Shown here: one piece after another, positions 45,379 through 53,862 of the stretch | Position numbering within the stretch: the stretch's first letter is position 1 | Layout: the number at the start of each line of letters is the position of its first letter | Assembly (NCBI RefSeq): GCF_016862395.1 | Contig: NZ_BOMW01000019.1 | Coordinates: 1-64,000 of the forward strand | From: Actinoplanes siamensis | Lineage (GTDB): Bacteria > Actinomycetota > Actinomycetes > Mycobacteriales > Micromonosporaceae | Reading direction: 5' to 3' | DNA: 64,000 nt | Translations under genes and position numbers: made by a program | The notes under the pieces: generated by a model | Told to the model about the DNA's origin: nothing | Databases searched by the model: none | Seen by the model: the letters and a program-made list of their open reading frames with translations, nothing else

Positions 45379-47602
45379 GGAAGACCCCCGCGCGTGCGGG
45401 GACAACATCATCAGGACGACGCCGCCGATCTTGACCTCGGGAAGACCCCCGCGCGTGCGGGGACGACTAGGTGCCGAGGTCGACGCCGAACGCGTCCTCG
45501 GGAAGATTCCGGCGCGTGCGGGGACGACGACCGCCGTCTTCGGCGAACGACCGCAGGATGTGGAGACCCCCGCGCGTGCGGGGACGACCGGCGCAACGGC
45601 ATCCCCGGCGACACCGTCAGCGGAAGACCCCGCGCGTGCGGGGACGACACCTCGTACCGATCCACTACCTCGCTGAACGGGGGAAGACCCCCGTGCGTGC
45701 GGGGACGACCCGGTGGACCACCTGAGCAGGTCGTTCCGGAAAGGAAGACCCCCGCGCGTGCGGGAACGACGGCACCGACCGCCAGGGCCGCCATGAGGGA
45801 CGCGGAAGACCCCCGCGCGTGCGGGGACGACTGGCCAGCCCGGCGCTCGCTGTCGCCTCCGGCGGGAAGACCCCCGCGCGTGCGGGGACGACACGGGCAC
45901 GGTCCACCTCGGCGTGCTGGACGTGGGAAGACCCCCGCGCGTGCGGGGACGACAGGATGCTCCACTTCAGCGCGCCGATGGCCGAGGGAAGACCCCCGCG
46001 CGTGCGGGGACGACGATCGTGCGACCGGCGGCCCCGGTCGTCGTGACGGAAGACCCCCGCGCGTGCGGGGACGACCTGCGCGGGACGGTCGATGATCTGC
46101 CCCGGAAGGGAAGACCCCCGCGCGTGCGGGGACGACCGGATCGCTCCCGCGATCAAGACGGGATCGACGGGAAGACCCCCGCGCGTGCGGGGACGACCAG
46201 CGCGCGCACGTCATCACGAGGCAGAAGGGCGGAAGACCCCCGCGCGTGCGGGGACGACGCCGCGTGACCGGGGCTGACGCGGGCGTGACCTGGAAGACCC
46301 CCGCGCGTGCGGGGACGACGCTCCCCCCGCTGTCCCGGACCGAAGATCGTATGGAAGACCCCCGCGCGTGCGGGGACGACACGCCTAGATAGGACTGTGC
46401 GGTCGCGATGATCGGAAGACCCCCGCGCGTGCGGGGACGACAGCCGGTCCTCGCTGTTGGTCTTGCGCGCGAAGGGAAGACCCCCGCGCGTGCGGGGACG
46501 ACCCCCGCGCGCTGTTGCTGGACCAGACCCGGCCGGGAGAAGACCCCCGCGCGTGCGGGGACGACCGCACCGTCGCAACGGTGATCCGTTCCTCGGGAGG
46601 AAGACCCCCGCGCGTGCGGGGACGACGGCGGCGGTGGCCAGCGCGACGGGGATGGAGACGGAAGACCCCCGCGCGTGCGGGGACGACGTGGTCTGCCGCG
46701 GCGTCTGCGACACCAAGAGCGGAAGACCCCCGCGCGTGCGGGGACGACTGGACGGTCAGCGTCGGCATCGGCACGTCGGGGGGAAGACCCCCGCGCGTGC
46801 GGGGACGACGAAGCGCATCAGTCGCTCACCGCCTCGGTGACCGGAAGACCCCCGCGCGTGCGGGGACGACCCCGAAATGGTGCTGATGTTGGTGGCCGGC
46901 GCGGGAAGACCCCCGCGTGTGCGGGGACGACTGATGGGCTCCGCCGCAGAGGTACCCTCAACCGGGAAGACCCCCGCGCGTGCGGGGACGACCTGCCCAC
47001 CACCGATCTCTGCGAGCCTGTCGTAGGAAGACCCCCGCGCGTGCGGGGACGACATGGACGGGGTGCCGCGCACCAACGCCGGTTGGGGAAGACCCCCGCG
47101 CGTGCGGGGACGACCACGGGGAGGCCATCGAAGCGGACCTCCGCCGGGGAAGACCCCCGCGCGTGCGGGGACGACACCCCCACAACCGCGGTCACCGTCG
47201 GATTCAAGGGAAGACCCCCGCGCGTGCGGGGACGACGCAGGTGAGCCGATGAGCCTCGACCTGCAGTACGGAAGACCCCCGCGCGTGCGGGGACGACTCG
47301 GCCACCTACAGCCCCACCGATCATGCGTGGGGAAGACCCCCGCGCGTGCGGGGACGACTGCGGGCGCGACCTGCCCGCGCACCTGTATCAGGGAAGACCC
47401 CCGCGCGTGCGGGGACGACATGAGATCAGACCGAACTCAAGGGAGCGTTCCGGGAAGACCCCCGCGCGTGCGGGGACGACTTCCACGTGCCGAGCACGTC
47501 GGTCTTCCCGCCCGGAAGACCCCCGCGCGTGCGGGGACGACATTCCCGCCGCCCGGCTCGGCGCGAGTTTCATCGGAAGACCCCCGCGCGTGCGGGGACG
47601 AC
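45379..47602 (-). CRISPR. Type I-E CRISPR array 1: 37 repeats, 36 spacers
   Basis: 28-bp repeats spaced 61 bp apart (33-bp spacers). Read in the transcribed direction (minus strand) the repeat starts GTCGTCCCCGCACGCG and ends GGGGGTCTTCC, with a CCCCGC/GCGGGG stem. Orientation follows the type I-E consensus and the decay: repeats 1, 3, 4, 5, 6 and 7 at the left end are mutated (repeat 3 has GATTCC in place of GACCCCC, repeat 5 lacks one base), while the right end next to cas2 is perfect. Exceptions are a 32-bp spacer before the repeat at 45561 and a 35-bp one before 46538. All spacers look unique. Confidence 0.98.
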
Positions 47603-47623
47603 ACTTGCTGAGCTGGCCCTTTA
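47603..47623 (-). promoter_or_regulatory. Leader-proximal block of array 1, overlapping the cas2 stop codon
   Basis: On the minus strand it reads TAAAG-GGC-CAG-C-TCAGCAAG-T, directly followed by the first (newest) repeat. The TAA is the cas2 stop codon. The corresponding block of array 2 (56983-57003) is identical at 16 of 21 positions. In type I-E systems such sequence next to the first repeat guides spacer insertion. Confidence 0.7.
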
Positions 47624-47899
47624 TCGGCGTGGCCGCGCCATCAGGATTAGTCCGTCAAGATCGATAGGGTGCCAACGATCTCGACCGGCCGTCCGTGTTG
47701 TCCAGCCTTGCTCATTTCGAGCAGGTTCGATCATGATGGCTTGGCCGTCGTGGATGCGGTCGCTGAGAAGGTTCCAGAGTCGGTCCCGGACACGAGCGCT
47801 GGGGTTTCCTACAAAGACGCCGGCAGCGACTTCGATCATCCAGCGGGTGAGGTGCCCGCGAAGTCCTTCCGCGGCGGCGATGAGGACGATGACGGTCAC
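47621..47899 (-). CDS. cas2: CRISPR-associated endoribonuclease Cas2, subtype I-E
   Basis: 92 residues from a GTG that overlaps the cas1 stop (GTGA). L-R-G-H-L-T-R-W-M-I-E-V-A-A-G-V-F-V-G is the hallmark of Cas2e, followed by R-V-R-D-R-L-W. With Cas1 it forms the spacer-integration complex. Last gene of the operon; only 18 bp separate its stop from array 1. Confidence 0.95.
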   Translation of the reverse strand: MTVIVLIAAAEGLRGHLTRWMIEVAAGVFVGNPSARVRDRLWNLLSDRIHDGQAIMIEPARNEQGWTTRTAGRDRWHPIDLDGLILMARPRR

Positions 47900-48891
47900 C
47901 AGTCGACCTGCTGCGACTCGTCGATCTCGGGACCGCTCACTCCGATGTACGCGTCATCGTCGAAGTCATCCGCGTAGTCGCCGGCCCAGTTGATGCCACC
48001 CGGAACTGCACCCGCGCGTTCATCCCAGAGCAGGTTGGCGTCTTCTTCGGTGGCATTGTCGGAGCCGTCGAGCAGGAGCTCCTTGATGTCCTTGACGACT
48101 TGCGCCATCAGTTTGCCGTCAGCCACCTTGTCGCGGAAGGCAAGACGTATTTTGCGTTCGTCGGTGTGACCTGCCGCCGCGAGGTCGAATGCGAGAGGAA
48201 TCGTGTATTCGGCCTTGTAGAGGTCGGCGATGTCGAGCACGAACGAGGTGGCTCCGCCGGTGTGCACGAAGCCGAGGGCGGGGCTGGCACCGATGCCCAC
48301 GATCGCGGCGTGGCAGATCGCGTAGAGGCAGGCGTGTCCGGCAGACAGCAGGCGGTTGATGTCGTCGCCGGCCTCGAACGGCTGACCCGGCTTGTATTCG
48401 CGCCCTTGCCAGGGAACCTTGGTGCGAACGGAATGCTGACGGTAGATCTTCTTGACTCGCGCGCCCTCGCGCCCTCGCAGCTGTTGCATGTTCAGGCCGC
48501 TGACGTCCTCGCCGGGAAATCGTTTGGCGTACATGGCACGGGCGACGGCCAGGCGATGCGGGGCGCGGGTGACGAGGTACGCCTGCCGGTGTATGAGTGC
48601 GGCGCCTCGCGACGGTCCGAGACCACTGGCGTAGAGACGTACTCCGTGCTCGCCGACCCAGCAGATGGTGGTGCCGGAGTCGGCGAGCAGGGCGGCAGCC
48701 GCATGGGTGATGCGGGTGCCGGGCCCGAGTAGGACGCTAGCGATCATGGCGGCCGGAACGCGGATGGTTCGCTCCCGGTTAACGAGCACGATCGCATTGT
48801 CGGCACGATCGACGTGGCATCGTTCGATGTAGATGGTGGAGAGCCGGTCGCTGACCCGGTGGAGATCTTGCGGATTGGCCAGCCACCACAT
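47896..48891 (-). CDS. cas1: CRISPR integrase Cas1, subtype I-E
   Basis: 331 residues. Metal ligands of the integrase are present: Glu in L-R-G-R-E-G-A-R-V, His in G-F-V-H-T-G and Asp in D-I-A-D-L-Y. Length is slightly above E. coli Cas1 because of an acidic tail (D-D-F-D-D-D-A-Y). Its ATG overlaps the cas6e stop by one base. Catalyses insertion of new spacers. Confidence 0.96.
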   Translation of the reverse strand: MWWLANPQDLHRVSDRLSTIYIERCHVDRADNAIVLVNRERTIRVPAAMIASVLLGPGTRITHAAAALLADSGTTICWVGEHGVRLYASGLGPSRGAALIHRQAYLVTRAPHRLAVARAMYAKRFPGEDVSGLNMQQLRGREGARVKKIYRQHSVRTKVPWQGREYKPGQPFEAGDDINRLLSAGHACLYAICHAAIVGIGASPALGFVHTGGATSFVLDIADLYKAEYTIPLAFDLAAAGHTDERKIRLAFRDKVADGKLMAQVVKDIKELLLDGSDNATEEDANLLWDERAGAVPGGINWAGDYADDFDDDAYIGVSGPEIDESQQVDW

Positions 48892-49613
48892 CAGGTGGTG
48901 CTCCTCGCTCGGGGTGGGGCCAGAGTGATGAGTCCCATGCCGTAGGCCTTACCGGGACCGACCCCCTCGAGAAGGGCATTCCGGGCGGCCTGTGGGTCGG
49001 TGACGCGTACGAGCCCGTGGAAGGTGGCGGTTTGCAGGACCACCTGGTCGCCGCTCTTCTTGCGGAAGCTGACGCGATCACGAGCGGTCAGGTGTACGGC
49101 GGGAAGGTCGTTCTCGCCCGTGACGGCAGCGAATCCCCATCGTTCGAGCCGATTGGTGAGCCATTCGATTTGGTGAGATACGGTGCGGTGTGGGACTCGA
49201 ACGCCTCGTGGGCGATCGTGGGTGAGACGTTCCTTCTGTGTCACCGATGGCTTGTCGGGCGTCTTGGTCGTACCGACGGTGTTGGCTCGTAGCTTGAAGG
49301 CGAATTCGCGGCCTAGGGAAACAGCGGCCAGGACTGGTTCGTACGGCCGGACGAGGATCTGCGGCTCGTCGCTGTCCGGCCAGCCGGCCTGCTCGACGAT
49401 GTGCTCCCAGGACGGACGGCCGCGTGTCAGAACGATGAGCTGAAGTCGGTGCCGGCTGTCGGGGGCACTCTCAAGACGCCACAGGACCCGTTCATGGTCG
49501 CCCGGTGCGCTGAATCCTCCGAGCGTTGCGGCGTGCACGGTCTGGGGGTTGCGCAGATACGCCTGCGTGGTGGTGCGCAGCGGGTTCAGCCAGATGCGTG
49601 ACAGGTAAGGCAT
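48891..49613 (-). CDS. cas6e: Cas6e (CasE) crRNA-processing endoribonuclease
   Basis: 240 residues. T-V-H-A-A-T-L-G-G-F near residue 26 carries the catalytic His, and the C-terminal Gly-rich loop E-G-V-G-P-G-K-A-Y-G-M-G-L-I is the RAMP signature. Cuts the pre-crRNA at the 3' base of each repeat hairpin and stays bound in Cascade. 9-bp gap from cas5e. Confidence 0.94.
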   Translation of the reverse strand: MPYLSRIWLNPLRTTTQAYLRNPQTVHAATLGGFSAPGDHERVLWRLESAPDSRHRLQLIVLTRGRPSWEHIVEQAGWPDSDEPQILVRPYEPVLAAVSLGREFAFKLRANTVGTTKTPDKPSVTQKERLTHDRPRGVRVPHRTVSHQIEWLTNRLERWGFAAVTGENDLPAVHLTARDRVSFRKKSGDQVVLQTATFHGLVRVTDPQAARNALLEGVGPGKAYGMGLITLAPPRARSTT

Positions 49614-49622
49614 GGCGGCTCG

Positions 49623-50396
49623 CTAATAGGTGAGGGCGAACGGATCGTGGTCGTCGGGGCTTGCCTCAGCCGGCGCGTCCGATGGAGGGTCGACCCAGAT
49701 ATTGCGTACGGTCCTGGTGGCGTAGCTGCGATTCTTCGGGTCGAAGGTGCGCGGGACATCGATCCGCACCTCGTCGCCGGCCGGGTCGTCAATGGTCGCG
49801 GCCAATGGCCGCCTACCGCCGAGACGTCCTCCCTGGCGAGGTACTGCTTGCAGAACCTCGGTGAGGGTGCCTGGCCACAGAGGTTTGTCCGGGCCGGTGT
49901 ACGGAAGGACCAGCGGTTGTGTGGGCGGGCAGGAGCGGCGTCCCAGCGCCAAGGGGAATCTGGGGTTGGCCAGCGCGGCGGTCAGCGCGCCGAGCAGCTC
50001 GAGCGGCCCGTGTACAGCCGCGACGAAGACGGCGTCCTGCAGGTAGTAGCGCGTGGTGACGTACGTGTTCTTGGCCGGGGAGGTGGCTTTCTGCCGCCCC
50101 CGGTTGTTCGTCTGCGCCGATGGCAACGGACTTCCGTCGAGGTTGCTCGCCGTGTGGTAATCGCGGAGCAGGCTGCCCGGCCGGTCGGTGCGCACACCGA
50201 GGCTCAGACCGAGCAGATCCTCGATCGGGTCCTGTCGGCGCCGTCCCTGTGCGGCAGCAAGCAGGCCCACGATCCCGCCCTTGGTCGGTTCCGGCATGGT
50301 GTCACGGCGGTTGAAACGGCTCGGCCCTCCCCAGGATTGCAGCGGTGCCGCCAGACGCAGGACGAGGCAGCGCGGTGGCGTCAACGCGGTGTTCAC
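49623..50396 (-). CDS. cas5e: Cas5e (CasD), Cascade subunit
   Basis: 257 residues from a GTG overlapping the cas7 stop (GTGA). L-V-L-R-L-A-A-P-L-Q-S-W-G and K-G-G-I-V-G-L-L-A-A-A are Cas5 signatures. Holds the 5' handle of the crRNA. The C-terminus is acidic (S-P-D-D-H-D-P). Confidence 0.94.
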   Translation of the reverse strand: MNTALTPPRCLVLRLAAPLQSWGGPSRFNRRDTMPEPTKGGIVGLLAAAQGRRRQDPIEDLLGLSLGVRTDRPGSLLRDYHTASNLDGSPLPSAQTNNRGRQKATSPAKNTYVTTRYYLQDAVFVAAVHGPLELLGALTAALANPRFPLALGRRSCPPTQPLVLPYTGPDKPLWPGTLTEVLQAVPRQGGRLGGRRPLAATIDDPAGDEVRIDVPRTFDPKNRSYATRTVRNIWVDPPSDAPAEASPDDHDPFALTY

Positions 50397-51532
50397 GGCT
50401 GCCCCGCCAGGTGGGCGCCGACCGTGTCGCGGACTGCGGTGATCAGGTTGGCGAACGTGTGCACCGGTCCCAGCTTCTTCGGCTCGGGAAGCATGTCGCG
50501 GCGATAGACGGAGATGACCGCCGCCGGGTGCGCGCCCCAGTTCTCGGCCGCCCCGGAAAGCTCCTGATCAAGAAGGTCGATGGATTTGGCGGCGATGCCT
50601 TCGCGCGAATCAATGGGTTTTTCGAAGGCGGAGACAAGATTGACCGGCTGGTCGGTACGGACCACGACGCTCAGCAGTTGCGGGAGGGTCTGATGAGCGA
50701 AGCTGTTGCGGTGGCCGCTGGGAATTGAGTATGCGAAGGCTTCGAGGAACGCGGCGAGGGCTGCCTGAGCGGCCTCCAGGTCGCCGTCGAGGTTCTCCAG
50801 GAGCTGGTGCACTCCGACGGTCGCGAACCGGTAGAGCGTGGCCGAAGTGAATTCGACCGTGCCAATCATTCCCGCCCCGGCGTCGTCGGTGTTCGCGTCA
50901 TCGACCGCGGTGAAATAGTCGAATTCGATTTCGGCGGCATGGGTGCTGATGGCATGTGCGACCTGCGTGGCGGCATCGACGTTCAGGTTCGGCAGGTCGG
51001 CGACCATCCGACCGAACAATGCGACGTCGATCGGGTGCCCACTGGTGAGGATCGGCAGGATGTTGAGCTCCTTGCCGGTGGCCGCCTTGGAAAGCGCATC
51101 GTCGGGAAGAGCGGCGAGTTCCTCCACCCGGTCAGCGACCAGGTCGACGATGCGGTCCAGTTGATGCCGCCCGTAGAACAGCAGGTAGGAGCTCTCTTCG
51201 GCCTTCTTCTTGCTCGCGGTGAGTCCTAGTTGGCTCAGAAGAGCATCTGCCAGGCGTCGGCTCTCCTGAGCGGATAGCCCGGTCCGAGCGGCGATTCGAT
51301 CGCCGAGCTGTCGTCCGATCCGCTTGGAACGGGTGCCCAGTTTCTCGTCGGGCAGATTGAGGCGGTCAGCGAAGGCCGACCGGGTGGCTCGTTTCCAAGC
51401 CTGGGATGACACCCGCGCGCGACGCACGCCGCCATACGTGGCCTGTTTCGGGCTTCCGGCGTCGTCCCGGTTGACGTTCGACGGTGGCAGCGTCTGAATG
51501 ATGTGGACGTCGACGTAAACAGGCTTCTTCAC
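50393..51532 (-). CDS. cas7e: Cas7e (CasC/Cse4), Cascade backbone subunit
   Basis: 379 residues from the GTG preceded by GGAGGACC and overlapping the cse2 stop (GTGA). Y-V-D-V-H-I-I-Q-T-L-P-P-S-N-V-N-R-D-D and R-A-R-V-S-S-Q-A-W-K-R are the defining blocks. Six copies coat the crRNA in Cascade. Confidence 0.96.
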   Translation of the reverse strand: MKKPVYVDVHIIQTLPPSNVNRDDAGSPKQATYGGVRRARVSSQAWKRATRSAFADRLNLPDEKLGTRSKRIGRQLGDRIAARTGLSAQESRRLADALLSQLGLTASKKKAEESSYLLFYGRHQLDRIVDLVADRVEELAALPDDALSKAATGKELNILPILTSGHPIDVALFGRMVADLPNLNVDAATQVAHAISTHAAEIEFDYFTAVDDANTDDAGAGMIGTVEFTSATLYRFATVGVHQLLENLDGDLEAAQAALAAFLEAFAYSIPSGHRNSFAHQTLPQLLSVVVRTDQPVNLVSAFEKPIDSREGIAAKSIDLLDQELSGAAENWGAHPAAVISVYRRDMLPEPKKLGPVHTFANLITAVRDTVGAHLAGQP

Positions 51533-52173
51533 TTCTGGTCCTCCTCGGCGGAGCTCGCGGATGGCTTGCTGATGGTGCGATCGACGAAATACTGCGATCC
51601 CCATCGGCGGCGGATCTTCGAAGCCTCCTCAGGCTTCTCCCAATTGGCCAGGTCCTTGTGCAGAGCGGTGTAATCAAGCCCTTGGCCGACCCCGCGCAGT
51701 TGGGTGATGAGTCCCCGCAGGTGCAGAACCAATTCGCTGCGGCTGCTGGCAGTCGCGGCCGCGGCGAATCTACGGTCGACGGCCTCGATCCGGTCCTGCT
51801 TCGGTGTCCCACGGTCGTTGCTTTGTTTTTGAGCGCCATCACCGTTGAAATTCCGCAGGGCTCGGACGGCGGTTCCGAGCCCCACCCCAGCACGATGCAT
51901 CGGCCGAGACTGCGACTGCTGGTGCAGGGCGAAAAGTGCCAAGGCGTCGTGTTCCCCCGCAAGCCAAGCGGTCTTGTTGCCCTCCCGGTTCAAGGTTGTG
52001 TAGAAACGCCACATCTCCGGCACATCCCCTGGCTCGCGGCCGAGGCCACGCCGCAGCTTGGCAAGGTCCGCGCCGGGTGGCATTCCGTTGCCGTCACCAG
52101 CGCGGATCCACCGTCCGTCACCGGTAGTGTGGCGGGTCCAGTAGAAACGGGATTCTCGCGAATCGCTGCTCAT
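51529..52173 (-). CDS. cse2: Cse2 (CasB), Cascade small subunit
   Basis: 214 residues starting in an ATGA overlap with the cas8e stop. Helical; the segment L-A-K-L-R-R-G-L-G-R-E-P-G-D-V-P is typical of Cse2. Two copies form the belly of Cascade and stabilise the R-loop. Confidence 0.93.
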   Translation of the reverse strand: MSSDSRESRFYWTRHTTGDGRWIRAGDGNGMPPGADLAKLRRGLGREPGDVPEMWRFYTTLNREGNKTAWLAGEHDALALFALHQQSQSRPMHRAGVGLGTAVRALRNFNGDGAQKQSNDRGTPKQDRIEAVDRRFAAAATASSRSELVLHLRGLITQLRGVGQGLDYTALHKDLANWEKPEEASKIRRRWGSQYFVDRTISKPSASSAEEDQK

Positions 52174-53831
52174 CGTGCCTGTGCCCCTCCCGATCGGGTC
52201 TCGCGCTCCGGTCGCCCGAGGACTTTCGTGACTGCGCTGACGAACCACAGTTCAGCGGTCGCCGTGCGCTGCGGGTGCTGGTTCTTGACGACACGACCGA
52301 GGAACGCCTGCGGCGGAGTGCGGTCGAGCAATGGCTCTGCCGTTTCCCATGCGACCTTGCGCGCAGCGCGCAGCCAGACCTCACGAATGTCTTCCGTGTC
52401 CGAGGGGTTGTGTTGCAGGGCCGAGAGCGCCTCCCTGGCCGGGCGGTTGAGGTCGTGCATCATCTGGTCGCCCATGCGGTGGCCGCGGTCCCACGGCAGC
52501 CGCTCACCGCCCGCGGCCGCCCGCAGGTCGTCACCGAGTCGGTTCAGCGCCTGGCGCAGTTCTTCGGCCTGCTGCACGATTTCTTCGATCAGCTGGTAGG
52601 CGTCGCTGGAGTCGTCGAGTGCGGCGACGGGGACCGGAAGCAGATCCGTGACCACGTCTTCGACCACGGCGTTCTGGGTGCCGTACGTCATGCCGACACA
52701 CAAGACCCGAAGCGGATAGTCGGCCGGCAGCACGTCGCGGTACTGCATGTCACGAATGTGCACCAGCGTTCTACTGCTGGACCCGTACGCGGTCGGCCTG
52801 CCGCTGGCTGAGAGCATCGGCAGCATGCCGCGCCATGCGGCCTGCCCGGCGGAGTGCCGGACCGGTACCTGGTGCTTCGTCTGCTTGGAAGTACGCCACG
52901 CGCAGTGCGGTTCGATCTGTGGGGTGCTGTGCATCCGGTCGCCGGCAGAAAGCACCACCTGACGGACTCGGATTCCCTCCGGGCTCTGCTCCGGCACGAG
53001 TCTGATCCGGCGAGCCTGCCAGGTGAGCAGGTCGAGCAGTCCTTGCGGATCGCGTACCTGCCAAGCCGACGGCGGCTTGCTCTGTTCGATCTCGTCGCGT
53101 CGCCACTGCGGTCGGTCCTCAGGTTCCAAGCCGCTGGTGCACCGCAGGTGCAGAAGGATCGTCTCTGCCAGAGTCCGGCCCAGCGGCACGACAACCCCGA
53201 TGGAGCCGAGCGGGCCGACCTGGTTGCCGGTGGTCTTGCCTGCCTTCACGGCCGGATCGTCGGCGGCTCCCGACTTGATCCCCGCTGTGTCCCAGCAGTG
53301 GGTGGCAAGAACCGCACGGATGGCGGCGCCTGCTGACAAGGCCGGAGCCTCGGCTTCCGTCCGGGCGGAGAACAGCGGCACGTTGTTCCCGGTCGCCGCG
53401 GACGCCAGCAGCAAGGACACCGGCTTCGTCGCATCATTGGCCGTACGCAGTCCCGCCACCTGGGCGAAGGGAGACTCACCGAAGACCTCGAAGCGGTCAC
53501 GGTAGCGTTCCAGGTAGCTGGTGATCGGCGGCGGCATGGCGCTCCCAGGTGAACACCATGACGGCCACCGGTCCAGAGTTTCGGCTGACCAAAGCTCGGC
53601 CCACTGTTCTGCGTCAGCTGGGGGATCACATCCCGGCTCCTGGAATACCGCATCGAGGTAGGCCGGGAGCAGCACCTGGCGGAGCAAGGCCACCGCCTCG
53701 AGCGGCGAATCCAGCGCCAGGCCGAGATAGCCAGGCGCACCGATCAGGCACTCCGAGAGCGAGACTTCGGTAGGACCCTGTTCGGTCAGTACCGGAATCC
53801 AGGGGTCGATCACGAGATTGAACCCGCTCAT
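52170..53831 (-). CDS. cas8e: Cas8e (CasA/Cse1), Cascade large subunit
   Basis: 553 residues; AGGAAAG precedes the ATG at 53831. N-terminus F-N-L-V-I-D-P-W-I-P-V-L and the internal T-H-C-W-D-T-A-G-I-K and V-P-L-G-R-T-L segments are typical of Cse1. It recognises the PAM and recruits Cas3. 31-bp gap from cas3. Confidence 0.95.
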   Translation of the reverse strand: MSGFNLVIDPWIPVLTEQGPTEVSLSECLIGAPGYLGLALDSPLEAVALLRQVLLPAYLDAVFQEPGCDPPADAEQWAELWSAETLDRWPSWCSPGSAMPPPITSYLERYRDRFEVFGESPFAQVAGLRTANDATKPVSLLLASAATGNNVPLFSARTEAEAPALSAGAAIRAVLATHCWDTAGIKSGAADDPAVKAGKTTGNQVGPLGSIGVVVPLGRTLAETILLHLRCTSGLEPEDRPQWRRDEIEQSKPPSAWQVRDPQGLLDLLTWQARRIRLVPEQSPEGIRVRQVVLSAGDRMHSTPQIEPHCAWRTSKQTKHQVPVRHSAGQAAWRGMLPMLSASGRPTAYGSSSRTLVHIRDMQYRDVLPADYPLRVLCVGMTYGTQNAVVEDVVTDLLPVPVAALDDSSDAYQLIEEIVQQAEELRQALNRLGDDLRAAAGGERLPWDRGHRMGDQMMHDLNRPAREALSALQHNPSDTEDIREVWLRAARKVAWETAEPLLDRTPPQAFLGRVVKNQHPQRTATAELWFVSAVTKVLGRPERETRSGGAQAR

Positions 53832-53862
53832 GACTTTCCTAACTAGTGGAGGAGCCGCATCG

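Noticed and set aside
45400..47600. Several open frames with repeated P-R-A-C-G-D-D or S-P-H-A-R-G-S-S units
   Set aside because: They are translations of the CRISPR repeats, not repeat proteins.
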